From NCBI GenBank assembly GCA_964247055.1, contig OZ176050.1, positions 9,734,001 through 9,798,000 on the forward strand: a DNA stretch of 64,000 nucleotides, given 5' to 3'. A model generated the notes under the pieces. The model was not told the origin of the DNA. It searched no databases and was given only the letters and a program-made list of their open reading frames with translations. The translations under genes were made by a program, and so were the position numbers. Source of the stretch: Paragordius varius (taxonomy: Eukaryota > Nematomorpha). Positions 1 through 11,899 of the stretch are shown one piece after another; the stretch's first letter is position 1, and each line of letters opens with the position of its first letter.

Positions 1-905
1 ATGTAGTTTTTCCACATCTCCGTACTCTTTTGGATTCCAAACTAATTTGTAATCGAACCATTCCTAAATACAAATACATATATATAATATATATATATAT
101 ATTTGACTAAAATGGACATGTATAAAAAAATCGAACAAAAAAATTGGTCCTAACAATGGTTAAAAATAATATTTATATTTTATTGCCGATATATATAAAC
201 GATTTAGTTGTAGTGTAAGACTAGTAAAATGACTTTATAAAATGTAGCTATTCAATAGATTGCGATTTATGTGTAAAATTAATTTGAAATATTAGTCTAT
301 ACCGGACAACCCGTTTCTCGCATCAAAATATTATTACAAATAATAGTAGTCCTGATACATTGTTATTTGATCAAATTGTCTATATTTTTACCAAATAATT
401 TATATTAAATGAATAAATAACCGAAAGATAAAATACATTTAATGAGTAAACATGTTTGGAAAAGATTTTTTTTGAGTTTGGATATATATATATATGTGGC
501 TTCTTTAAAACATTGTTAATTAAAATTCAAAAAGTTTTTGGAAAATTTTTAATACTTAAAAATTGTATAACAAACCTGTCGGACCCATACATTAGTGGTC
601 ATGATTTGATCCTTTTCGTGCTAGAAAGTTAAATATTATATACAATGAAAATAAGATATAAAGCGCAACAAAAAGTGAAAAAAAACTTTTTAACATTATT
701 ATTATTAATATAAAAATATTTTTACCACATCCAGAATTTGAGTTAACCGCAATCCCAGTTTAATAGTCAATTTTTCGCTGTTATTACCAACCGGTCGTAT
801 CAAACGATTATAATTACTGAGTAAATCATCATAGAGTCTTTTGGCATCGGGATTCCCAAATACCCATAAAAAATTTAAATGCAGAATTAAAAAAATGATT
901 AACAT
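1..905 (-). CDS. Nicotinic acetylcholine receptor subunit, 5' part (three exons, runs off the left edge)
   Basis: This is a subunit of a pentameric acetylcholine-gated channel of the plasma membrane. Exons on the minus strand are 905-726, 620-576 and 63-1 (continuing outside). Exon 1 starts with a hydrophobic signal peptide ([17 protein letters not shown]), then the N-terminal helix of the ligand-binding domain ([20 protein letters not shown]) and [11 protein letters not shown]. Exon 2 is the 45-nt exon typical of this family ([13 protein letters not shown]). Exon 3 gives [21 protein letters not shown], the WxDYKLxWxPxEYG motif. All junctions are phase 0 with GT-AG ends. The introns are 105 and 512 nt. 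MTTNVWV and EWxDYKLxW resemble heteromeric alpha subunits more than alpha7. The Cys-loop and the vicinal cysteines that define an alpha subunit lie outside, so the type is not settled. The family is clear. Confidence 0.93.
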
Positions 906-2344
906 TGCTTGTTGAAAATTATATTAAAAATCAATTAATATGTAGTAAAATAATAGAGCAGGCACAGAGATCTAAGAAATTTTTGTGTTGTGATTAAAAG
1001 AATAGATTGCGGGAGTAGTAATTAGGCTAAAATTAAATATCTATTGATAGTTAAAGAATAAAACACATCCTCATTTAACCGTGTATGTTACAATTGATTA
1101 TCTATGAAAAAAGAGTTTATCATTAAAAAAGAGAAATGCTTAGATGGTTTTGTGGTTGTGGTAAATGAAGGCAAAAAAATCAATTTTTGCCATTGCTCTG
1201 TATGTTTTATCTTAACATTAATATCAAATAATATTTTTTTATAATAAGAGTAATGTTATGTAACAAATAGATAAATATATAAAGTTGTTTTTCCCATTAA
1301 TCTAGTAATCAGGAATCCTATTAAATATTTGGAATTCCTATACATATACATGAAATAGTTACGAAATTTATGTGTCTATTTCATAGATTTTCTCATTATC
1401 CTTAGATTTTAATTTATAGTAAAAACGCACTTTTGCTGGTCAAAATATAACGCTTCCTGCTGAAATTTGTTATTTTTTCGACCTACATCATTGGACAATT
1501 ATAACGATAGCGCCTAAACTTAAATATTATCAAAGCTAAGAGAGGTAAAAATAATGATAGTAGATATCTAATTTTCAGTTTAAACCTTTTGGACTGTTAA
1601 GACCAGTAATCGGAACTAGAACCGTTATGGTTCTGTTATCAATTTGATTTCTTATTCAGTTCCTAGTTTTAATAATAAAATGGTTCTTGTTGGGCAAAAA
1701 TTGTTGGATGGGTATTAGAATTCTATCTATAAAGAAACCAATGTCAACAGGGATCATAAAATGCATAATTTTTTAACTCATTAAAACACATAGGTATTTG
1801 AGTTTGAAAAACGCTGATTATGTAGACCTTCTAAGAGTCCAAAAACCAAAAACTTATTTTAGAATCCATGTAAGTGGTTCCGGTTCCAAAAACAATTTTT
1901 TAATCAAAATGGTTCCGAAGAGCAACAATAATAACGGTAAAATAATATTGTTTACCAAATGTTTTCAATACCTTTTTCCATAAAACAGGTAGTTTTTTAA
2001 TAGTCATGCCATTTTAACCGTCCTAAAAGCGTTAAAGTGCTTAATAAACAAGTTATGTGATGTAGGAAAATATGTCTCGCGATATTTTAAATTTTGTCTA
2101 TATACAAATTAAAAAAACTGATCCTTTTATGTAAATTTTTCATTATTTAGCGCCAAATCAATTAAATATTCAGACGATTATAATAGATAATTATTTTTAA
2201 TATTTTAAAATTCGGAAAATCGCAAAAAATAGTTTCAAATCAACATTTTTGGAGTTAAAATTATAGTTATAATATCTAACAATAGATTTATAATTAATGG
2301 CACCTACTGAGTTAATTTTAAAATATCCAGGAGCAATCGTAATT
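906..2344. other. Intergenic stretch without a gene
   Basis: AT-rich sequence upstream of the nAChR start codon. I see no exon. The nAChR promoter should lie at its left end but no motif stands out. Between about 1612 and 1930 there are scattered GGTTCC/GGAACC words, described as a separate entry. Confidence 0.6.
1612..1930. repeat. Possible decayed copy of the GGAACCGG hAT element
   Basis: Several short words (GGAACTAGAACCG near 1612, GTTCCGGTTCC near 1878) resemble the subterminal repeats of the intact element at 4551-5565. They are inverted between the two ends in the same way. No terminal repeat or target duplication can be recognised, so this may be an old relic or chance. Confidence 0.3.
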
Positions 2345-3335
2345 ACAGTTTTTTTGGTAAAAAACACGTATTTTTGATATTGAAATTATTTTTTTATTTT
2401 ATTCAAAATATTGTCCATTGACATCTACACATTCTCGCAGGTAAAATATTAATGTCATTCTGGAAAAACTGAATGTCTTTTTCCGGCAAACCATTCCTCA
2501 AGCAACTTTCAAACGACTTCGAAAGCTCTGCGAATGTGTGCCATATTGATGCGAAGGGTAATATTGAAATGGCGCTATGTTAAGAGAGTACAGCGGATGC
2601 GGAAGAATATTTCATTGAAGCATTTTAAGTTTCATTTATTGGTTTGCTGTGTGAGACGGAGCCTTGTATAGCAACTTTGTCTGCCAGACCATTCCAATCG
2701 TTTTTCTATTAATGCAGGGTTTAAATTAATCATTTGCTTACACATCCTGATCTGGTCCCACTAGATACAAAGCATGGTCTTATTGTAATTCGAATCGGTG
2801 CTCAAAGACCGGCTTCCAAGGTAGTCACAATTTTTCCGTCTCGTATTTACAAAATAAAACCACTTCTCATCACCCGTCACAATTCGATACTAACATGGTT
2901 TCCTTTCCTAACGTTGAAGCAGAAAATCATAATTGGTTTTTCTATTCAACGTTTGTTCAAGTTAAGGGGGCCCATTTACCGAAATTAAAGGTCCTTCCGA
3001 TTGCTAAGACGTCACATTGTTTTTTTGTGAAACATGTGTAATGCTTCTGCTAATTGCCGTTGAGTTTGAGTTGGATCATCACCTAATATTTCTTGCACTT
3101 TATTCGCTGTTGTGTGGTGCACTAGAGGGCCTACTTTCCTCCGAAGCCAACTTTTAGATCTTATAAACCATGCATTCGTGTGGGAGCATGTTATCATATG
3201 TTTCTACCAGAAACGATGATTTTCGATAGCTTTTTTTTCCAGATTTAATAATAATGAATGCTACAAATGTTCTTTTGGCATAAAGTTCCACATGATTACT
3301 GATTAATAAAAATAAGCTTAAAGTCAACTTCTGAG
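2345..3335 (-). mobile_element. Decayed mariner (Tc1/mariner) DNA transposon
   Basis: Read on the minus strand, the pieces follow the order of a mariner transposase. Near 3270 is ENHRFLVETYDNMLPHE. The helix-turn-helix linker part follows at 3197-3012 (KVQEILGDDPTQTQRQLAEAL). The first catalytic segment is near 2890-2840 (TGDEKWFYFVNTRR), and the C-terminus CVDVNGQYFE with stop is at 2431-2399. The spacing fits a roughly 1-kb element. The frame is broken by several stops and shifts, and the segment holding the second catalytic aspartate is scrambled, so it is inactive. Sequence near 2350 may be the remains of the 3' terminal repeat. I could not match a 5' partner, so both ends are approximate. 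Confidence 0.85.
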
Positions 3336-4544
3336 TCTTTGTCGATTAATTTCGGATGGACATGTCATCTGTAAAATTAATGGGCTGCGTTTCGCCTACG
3401 CCTTCTCTTAGTTAAACCGATAATGTATATAATATATATTCAAATACCAGAAATATAATTTTAACTGTTTACACTTAAATGAAACATACGCATTTTAAAT
3501 TATGTATTTTATATATATTTATTGGCACATTAAATGTATTTTAATTTTTAAGTATTTATAATATTAAATTTTGGGCTTATCTTATTTTTAACATTCTCCA
3601 ATCTTTTAGATTCCCATAGCTGGTGAATTTTTTACAGTCTATTGTACGTTTGGGAGGGCTAATTTTTAATGTTAAAATTTCGTTAATCCAAAGGAACGGC
3701 TCCATACAAGAAAAATAATGGCCAACAATGCCAAGCTAATTATAGTATTTCCGTAAATAATAATAACAGTTGTACAACTAAAATTTTTATCATATATTTG
3801 CAATAAAGGTTAAAAGACTCATAGAAGTTTCAATAATTTTAAATTTTTACAAAAATTTTGAGGTTTTTCTAAATTTTAACAGGTTTTAGCAAAAGCTCTG
3901 TTAATTTAAAATTTATTGTAATTATTTTAAATGTATTGGAGATAATCTCGTCCAAAATCTTTGTGCATACACCAGGGGGATCGTGCTAATTTACTAGTTA
4001 AATTTATCAGCTAATTATATAATATTTAGGGAAAACATAGAAATTATGGTTTATCTAAAATACTAACATTGAAAAATTTATGAAGAACGACAGCAAAACC
4101 TTTTTTATCCAGTTCGATGCAGGGATGGGGGGGCAAAAGGTTTATTTAATATAGTCTACATTAAAAATTAATACCCTTTTTAAACATAATTTAGTTTAAA
4201 ATATTAACCAAATCTTTTGTTATACAGTATGCATATTTATATTAGCCTATTCACATTATTGTAGACCAATTGGTAACACATTAGCTTGTGTTAAAAATAA
4301 TGTTGTAAAGAAAAAAATTGTTTAATTTCACCATTTTGTTGTTTTTACCCATACACTACTCTTTTGCCGATTGGCCAACAATAATGTGAGGCCAGCATAA
4401 ATGTGAATACTGTAAATTTAACATTTTAGAATTAGCAACCCAAAAACGTTTAAAAAATCTAAAAATATATATGTGCTTCAATAGGAGATTCACCCATTTT
4501 ATTCTTTTATTATTATTGGTAAAAGTATAGGATATAATATAATT
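3336..4544. other. Gene-free stretch
   Basis: AT-rich sequence between the mariner fossil and the nested MITE/hAT pair. I see no exon or further repeat in it. Confidence 0.5.
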
Positions 4545-5851
4545 ATATACCAGGGCTTGGAACCGGTTAAAAAAAAGTGTAACCAGAACCGGGTCGGTTC
4601 CTAAACAAGTAGAACCGGAACCGCGTTGGTTCTTAAGAATTTAAAAATACAACCGGGCGGTTCTTGAAATTTTAGAACCGGAACCAGGCTGGTTACTTAA
4701 CAAATGGAACAGGAACCGCGTGGGCTCCTAAAAATTTAGCGGTTCCGGATCCGGTTCTAAATTTAAAGAACCAGTTCAATTTTCGGTTCCTGACTTTGAC
4801 TAAATGATTTTCTTACAAAATTATCATAATAATAATAATACAATCAAAATATTAACAATTATAAATCAAACAATTTATTATAAATTTTCAAATTTATAGT
4901 GAAAGAAATATATAGTGTAGCATAATAAATGAAGCAAATTATAAAAATATAATAGGAAATGTATAAGTACAAAGGTATATAATGAGTGTTAAATTAAGTA
5001 TGCCATAAAAAAATCTTCATTTAGTTTTAAAAAATTATTGCACCAAGCAATTCGTTGGTAATCTGCTTCTCATTTGAAAATATAAAACTAAGGGTGAAAA
5101 AACTCCTTTCAACGGAGACCTATATATACGAACATATGTATAACATATAACCTTGAGTTATGACTATTAGTTTATTTAGAAGAGCCGAATCTCCCAAAAT
5201 TGAGAGAGTATCGCTAATATAATATTAGGCGCTTAGTTTTAGGTTTGAGGTTTAAAGTATGTAATTTGTAGTGATAAAATAAAATTTAAATAATAAAATA
5301 AAATTTTTAAAATAAAAATCATATGGGAACCAGTAATTAAGGGGGTGGAACCGAAACCGGGTTGGTTCCTGAACGGTTGGAACCGGAACCGGATTGGTTC
5401 CTTAAAATTTATGAATAAAGCCGGGGTAGTTCCTGTATTGGAATCAGTACCTGGGTGGTTCCCGGGAAAGTGAAACCGAAACCGCGTTGGTTCCATCCAA
5501 ATGGAACCGGTTCTTGTTAAAATCCCAGAAACCGAGTTTCCATGCGGTTCCGGTTCCAAGCCCTGTTATATACCATTTACACTTCAAACCTTGAACAATT
5601 TAAACCCTCGAATAATTCAAGTTCATCCTAAAATAAATTATGTGTTTTGTAAGATTAAAAATTATATATTTTTTTGTATTTTTAAAAAAATGATATGTCG
5701 TTTAAAATTAAAATATACTGAAAAAATAATAAACTATGCCATAAAGATATATTTCATAATAATGATGAGTTATATTAGCCCGAAAATTCATAATTTATTT
5801 TTAGGGTGAATTTAAATTGTTTGAGGGTGAATTTGAATTGTAAATGGTATA
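4545..5851. mobile_element. MITE family C, copy 1, interrupted by a hAT element
   Basis: The outer ends are inverted: TATACCATTTACACTTCAAA on the left (read across the hAT insertion) and TTTGAATTGTAAATGGTATA on the right. Subterminal TTCAAATTCACCCT-like words are also inverted. Related copies lie at 38178-38403 and 54726-54930 and share the internal CTAAAATAAATTA block and the AATAATAAAC block. The hAT element entered just inside the left end, so only the first bases of family C precede it. I cannot assign the superfamily. Confidence 0.65.
4551..5565. mobile_element. hAT-type non-autonomous element with GGAACCGG subterminal repeats
   Basis: The ends are perfect inverted repeats, CAGGGCTTGGAACCGG at 4551 and its complement ending at 5565. 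The element is flanked by an exact 8-bp duplication, TTATATAC (4543-4550 and 5566-5573). An 8-bp duplication and a CAGGG start are hallmarks of hAT transposons. Each end carries about 200 bp of repeated GGAACCGGAACCGGGTTGG-like units, which in this superfamily serve as transposase-binding sites. The centre is AT-rich and holds no transposase. The exact duplication and near-identical ends suggest a fairly recent insertion. Confidence 0.9.
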
Positions 5852-6825
5852 TTTATAACTTACAGCCAATAGCTATTCAGCTGTTTAAAATAATCGTTTA
5901 TGTATGATGAAATTCTGCCTATATTCTAACTAAAAATTTAGTTTTTGGAAAATGTATTTTTACATTAATTATTAAATAGGCTCAGTTTTTCACAACGTGT
6001 AATCCTATTTAAATTGAAAATTGGTTTTGATCTCATTTTATGCGCAAAAACTATGTAAAGTTAATTTTGTTCCGGGTTGCCTTCCCTAAAAATGGAATTT
6101 TAACAATTGTGCAAAAATCTTTTAAACCAATTTTTGAAAAACGTTTAACCCATTTAAACCCTTTGATGATTACCTGGGTGTAGTGTGACTCATAAAAGGA
6201 ACATGCAAAAATCCAGAATAGCATTTTTTTAATATTGGTGTATAATTAATCAAAAAGAACCTAATAATTCTTTGTTTGCCTATAATGTAACGAAAAATTA
6301 ATTAAAATAGGCGCCTGGATTTTACACTTAAAAATAAAGTTTACCATTATTTTAAATTTATATCACATTCTCGATAAACATATTAAAATATCATGATTGG
6401 ATATTTTTATGAGCGAGAAGAACAAATATGATTGAATTCCCTTGTAATTTTCCAGTTACATTCAATCTAAAATATCCAATGAATTTGCTCAACACAATAA
6501 TGCTATGATAGGAAATATAAAACCGGATATTCGGTTGTTAAATGCAGTCATTAACGATAATCAGTAGCCACAAATGTGAACAAATGAATAAGAAAATAGT
6601 GTTAATAAAGTAAAAAATATAAATTATATGATGATTTTGACTGTTTTGAAAGGGGTCTCAGACAATCATCATGAATTTTATTCGATTAAATACATTCCTA
6701 ACCACAACATTACTTGTTTCTACATAAAGGCAAATATTTGGAAGAGTAATCAGGCAAACGTAAAAATATTTATTTATATTTTTGGATAGGAAAAAATATA
6801 TAGCTATTAGTATATTAATTCAAAT
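5852..6825. other. Intergenic, downstream of the lipocalin gene
   Basis: No exon seen. On the minus strand an AATAAA lies at about 6774-6769, some 50 nt past the lipocalin stop codon, and is the likely polyadenylation signal of that gene. Confidence 0.5.
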
Positions 6826-7172
6826 TTAATAATTAGTTGCTTGGTACACATGGAAAACAAGACGATGACTCTTATTGGACCGCTTTTGTCGAGACTTAAC
6901 GAATTGTTCATCCTCCTTACTATCATTACGTATCCGATTAATATCTGGAATAAATGTAGAATTCGCATCCTGTGAATTGGACAAAGTATTTGGTGCATTT
7001 TCCACTTCGTTTCCCTCCTTTTGTGGATGAATATAGGCGGAACAATCATTTGATCGGGTAAGTTTTCGCGGCAGATTTTGAATGCATAGATGTTTTTGTA
7101 TAAGATGTAGAAATTGATTATAGGTCATTTCTGGGATTGGGTCCAGCGAGCGCCTATAAAAAAATAATTTAC

Positions 7173-7222
<50 letters not shown>

Positions 7223-8853
7223 GGTTATTGTAGGTGGGTTTTATTTAATTTTTTTATTAATATTTCATGTGGTGGGTTTTATTTTTTTATAGATTACTAA
7301 ATTAAATTTATATTTTTTTGAATTGTATCTTCGTTATTTATTAAACTCGGACGCAATTGACTCTTGGGAAAAACTACAAATTTTAATGTATGATTACTCA
7401 AAGAATACATCATTTAACTATAAAATTATTTTCCCATATTTATGTTTTTAGGCGAAACAGCTGTTTTGCGCTTGTTTTATATGTATACCGCTACTTCACA
7501 TGTTGAATCTAAAAGTGTTTTAGCATCGAGATAAGAAAAACATTAAACCAGGCCCAAATTTTTATAAGCTAAACCAAACTATTTATAAAATGATATAATG
7601 CTTATACGAGTTTATGACGACTAAAGCATGGCTAGGATGGCAACGTTTCCCACTATCATCGTATTTATAACAGGAGTAGATGATTGAATAGTTATAATCT
7701 GTGTAAATGACACGAAATGTTACATTCCTATAATTTTTTCCATCTTCATCCATGTAATAAGTGTTGATGTTTCCTGGTATCTTGGCATCTATATAAGCGA
7801 GTACGACAGAGGGACCAACACATCGTTCAAATCTACCAAGCCGATCAATGTTAAATTTATGAAAATTTTATTGTAATAATATAAAAATTAGTGCACACGA
7901 AAACTTGCATTCAAAAGCGTTTTTTTAGTTAATTGCAATCAGTTACAATACATGCATGCAAGTATGATGTTAGTGCAACAATTTAAATAGCAGCGCATAT
8001 ATATTTGTGTAATAATAAACATATCATTCCAATATATATATATTTGCAGGCTGATGAGGTTCTCATTCACAAATAATAATTTCTTAGATGTTGTATCACG
8101 TAACATGCCTGTTTACATACATATATATATTGGAAAAATATGTTTATTATACTGCTTATTTTCCTCTTCATACATGTATCCGGCATGATGAATCCTAAAA
8201 GCATTCTCTTGTTCTTCCAGAGGAATGTGTTCGGTTATTGAACTCTCAAAATTGTATTCGCTAATAGGAACTGTTTCTGCATAAGCATACCATGTGCCCA
8301 TGAACTATGTAGGATACAGTGTGGGTAATGAAATAGAAAAAAATATATTAGAGTATTACAAATAAAACTCTTACTACCCATACAATTTATTCATTATAAT
8401 CGTGATAAATACTGAAAAATGATTTTATCCATTTTATATTAATTATGTGCCAACATATTTTTTTTAAATTTTCTTATCAGACAACACGATGCAGTCGAAA
8501 CGATATTCAAGAATATCTGTCATATCATTCGCTTAACTAAAGATTACAAAAAAATTCTTTTAAAGAGTCCAATAAAATTGTCTTACTAGAGTCATATTAA
8601 TATCAAGATGATTTTGGATTTCAGTTTCTATGCATTTTTCATTGTGTGGCTTCAGTGTTTGCATAGTGGGTCTTTGTTGTGACCTTGGCATCAGTGTTCT
8701 CGGCCTTCTCCTTTCATAACTTCTTGCTAACAATTAATTTATAAATTACATCAAAAATATAGGTAAAGATGTATTTTTTGTAAAAACGAATTTACCAGTC
8801 GCTTTCCAAATTAACGGAATAAATATTAGGATAATTATATAATATTTATACAT
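6826..8853 (-). CDS. Secreted lipocalin (apolipoprotein D-like), complete, five exons
   Basis: Lipocalins carry small hydrophobic ligands in a beta-barrel. Minus-strand exons are 8853-8796, 8726-8587, 8304-8153, 7832-7608 and 7153-6826. Phases agree at every junction and the product is 300 aa. Residues 1-19 are a signal peptide (MYKYYIIILIFIPLIWKAT). Residues 20-66 are a basic extension (SYERRRPRTLMPRS) ending in a helix before the barrel. The GxW motif is FMGTWY (67-72). The TDxxxY strand is YTDYNYSIIYSC (160-171), and RSLDPIPE (193-200) fits the third conserved region. Six cysteines lie beyond the signal peptide. After the usual final helix there is a polar tail of about 80 residues with a furin-like RQKR. 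Introns are 69, 282, 320 and 454 nt. The ligand is unknown. Family identity rests on motifs in the right order, not on overall similarity. Confidence 0.85.
7175..7216. repeat. (AT)n microsatellite in the last lipocalin intron
   Basis: About 20 uninterrupted TA units next to the acceptor side of the final lipocalin intron. Confidence 0.95.
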
Positions 8854-11527
8854 GTTTTTTTTAAAAAATGTTATTAAGAATATCTTGATTAGCTTTAGAA
8901 AAATGAATGTGGAGCGAAAAAATAAGCAAATGACAATATTTAAATTCAACAGTATGTTATGGAATCGGCGTTGAGAAATTGAACTTTGTGACAAATTTTA
9001 TAATTTATGATTCCATTATTTTCGTGTTTTCATTTATTTCAAAAATTAGGCATTTTTAGTGATGTTGATTTCGTATATAATTTGCAAAATAAATTTCCCC
9101 AATAAATAAATAATTCTATAGTTCAAATTTTATTTATATATTTGTAAAAAATATGAAAAATTGTGCAGTTTTTCAATATTTAAGTTTCGTATATGGACAG
9201 ACAAAGTATGATGCGTATAATACTTGTTTTGGTTGTTTTGCAAATTTTTGAGGTAATTTTAAAATTTTGCCTTCGGAATTATAAAGTACAAACATGAATT
9301 CACATTAATGATGTAGTGTTGTACTTGTTTCGTATTTATGTCAAGATGACAAAATAAATTCTAGATTTGACAATCTTTTTTCTAAATATTTCCAAGTTGC
9401 AAGTCATTATGTTATGTGTAAACAGCACTATTAGGATAGATAAAATTGTGGACAGATTTTTTGAATAATATAAATGATGAAACATTTTATTTCTATGATA
9501 TATTGTCATGCATGGTATATAATTTGGTTTTAGGCTCATTAAAAATGGCAAAATTTAGGTTGTTTTTTGTGGTCTGAAATTAGGTATCTATTATTGTTTA
9601 AAAAATATTCCAAAATTTATAGTTATATTACAATTGCAAAATAAATTTACGGATAAACTTATTACACAAGTGTATTCTTCAATTTTCTATTTTAGTATTA
9701 TGCCTTACAAAAAATGTCTAACCAGTTTCGGAGGCGAATGGCAAAAACTACCATGATAATGATATATATAATGGGATTTTCCAAAAAAGTGTGTATACGA
9801 TAAAAACAATGTCACACTAAATACGTTACTTCTTAAATTATAATATATTCATAAAATAGCCTTTAAATTTAAATTAATTCTTTTTTTGGTTATAAAGGAC
9901 AAGCGAATTTTGAAAATTAAGGTTAATATCAATGCAGTTTGTTCAATTTTTAAAAGAATAAATTGAAATTTTAGTAAAAGAAATATTTTAACATATTTTA
10001 TGATAATTTTTGTATAATGCAATTAGATACTAAATCTATATTCTCATTACAAAATATAAAATATTTGTGCCAGAACTCTCAACTGCGTATGCAGCGAATA
10101 AAACAATTTTAATATTTTCTATTTTATACATTAAGCTTTGATGCAAATTGAACTCTCGATTTTTAATCTAGATGCAGATTTTAACAAAAAATCATTGTTG
10201 AATAAAATAAATATACTAGGAATATAATACGTTCAAAAAGATTGCTTCATTTCTGAAAAGATAGATATTTTGATTTTACTTAAACAAACACTCATACTCA
10301 CCATATGATAAAAGTATAAAATATGTCTTAAATTAATATCCACAATACTTAGTATATCTGTATCATTAAATTTGGATTATCATTTACTTAACCCATTACA
10401 GTAAAAAAACTGCGGGATCACCTAGTGGTTCATTCCAATGGAGGGCTAAAAGGCGTTCTTTTTGTTTTTTTGCTCTGAGTTAATAATTTCAAAGGAGGGG
10501 TAGCATTAATAACATTCCTGTAACATTTTTAGCATTTTACAATAAAAAATGTTTTTTCATATATTATTTGAAAACTAAAAGCCTTAGCAATGAATATGGA
10601 AATGAAGAATTGGATAAAATAATTAATATATTTATTTTTCTGCTATTAGCCATAATAAAAAAATCGCATCTTTTTACACATTAGGTCGAATAATATAAAA
10701 TAAAGCATTAGCTTATTTTTTAATTAATATGTATCAAGTTTTCACAGGGTAGTTGAAAGCTCACAAGAATCAATTACTTTGACGTGATATTTAAATCAAA
10801 AATTGCGACTATTATATAAATTTAATTTTTACTAAAACTATCAGAATTAAAAAATAATGTCCAAGCCGCCTTAAAAGGCGAATTAAGATTATGAGTATTT
10901 GTTAAGTAATTTTTACATAGCAGAAGTGGCATATAATGTTCCTTATAACCTTTAGTATATGTGACACTTTATCTATACAAATCGATGAAAGATAATTCAG
11001 TTTTTTATTTAGAAAGTTTTTTATCAGATCAAATAATTAAATATTCATTTGAACAGGCTTATTTACAACGCTCATTAATATGGGCAAAATTAAGTCGGCT
11101 AAACGGCTCATTAATATGGCCCTGAATAAGGGGATAATTTCAAAACATGGCTGAAATTTTAATGGTTATGAGTCTTTATTTTATGTGATTACATGAAAAA
11201 CACCTCTATCCGAGCACTCATGGCTAGCATTTAGGAATTAAGTTAAATTATAATTAGTATTGTTTGTTACTGCAATCATTAACGGTGTCATATGTACATA
11301 ACACCATAGAAATTTGGCTGACAAAATCTTTTAGAGTTGTCAACTAAATAAAAAATGGATAAATTTTCAAAATCAATTTTGCATATAAATGATATAGCAT
11401 TAATACCATTGTTTAATTTTGTTATATCACCTTATGAACATCTATTTAATTTATAACAATCAAAGTCATTTATCAACCCCTATTAGAAATATGTTTAGCA
11501 AAATACGATACTATACAAAAGTTAAAG
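8854..11527. other. Intergenic stretch without a gene
   Basis: AT-rich sequence upstream of the lipocalin start. The promoter should be at its left edge. I see no conserved exon, RNA gene or clear repeat end here. Confidence 0.5.
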
Positions 11528-11899
11528 CAGGGGCGTACCGATGGGGGGGCAAGGGGGTGCATCATGCCCCGGGCGCCGTTATTTAGGGGCGATGATTTTT
11601 AATTAAACTTTAATTATGCACTAAGAACTTTCAAATGAGATTTTTCAGCAATTTAGGTAATCCCTATAATATATACTCTATTATTCACCTAATTAGTACC
11701 ACTGAGTAAATTTAGTATCATATAAATATATATATATTTAATAGATTTAAAATTTACATGACTGTGCTGTCTTATCTATGGTGTTTAGGCTACAACGTTT
11801 GTATTTTTTTCTAAATTATTTTATTGGCTTGGGGGGGGGGGGGGGGGGCGCCATAAAAGTCATATGCCCCGGGCGCCGCAAATGCTCGGTACGCCACTG
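11528..11899. mobile_element. hAT MITE with CAGTGGCGTACC ends
   Basis: The terminal inverted repeats are CAGGGGCGTACCGA (11528) and TCGGTACGCCACTG (ending 11899). Inside them is a second inverted block, ATGCCCCGGGCGCCG. An exact 8-bp duplication AGTTAAAG flanks it (11520-11527 and 11900-11907). At 372 bp with no coding capacity, it is a hAT-derived MITE. A run of 18 G lies at 11831-11848. The GC-rich ends contrast sharply with the surrounding AT-rich DNA. Confidence 0.9.
11831..11848 (+). repeat. Poly(G) run of 18
   Basis: Eighteen consecutive G inside the hAT MITE at 11528-11899. The length in the assembly may be unreliable. Confidence 0.9.

Noticed and set aside
8051-8075. CTGATGAGG in a lipocalin intron, resembling a hammerhead core
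   Set aside because: There is no following GAAA at stem II distance and no closing helices.
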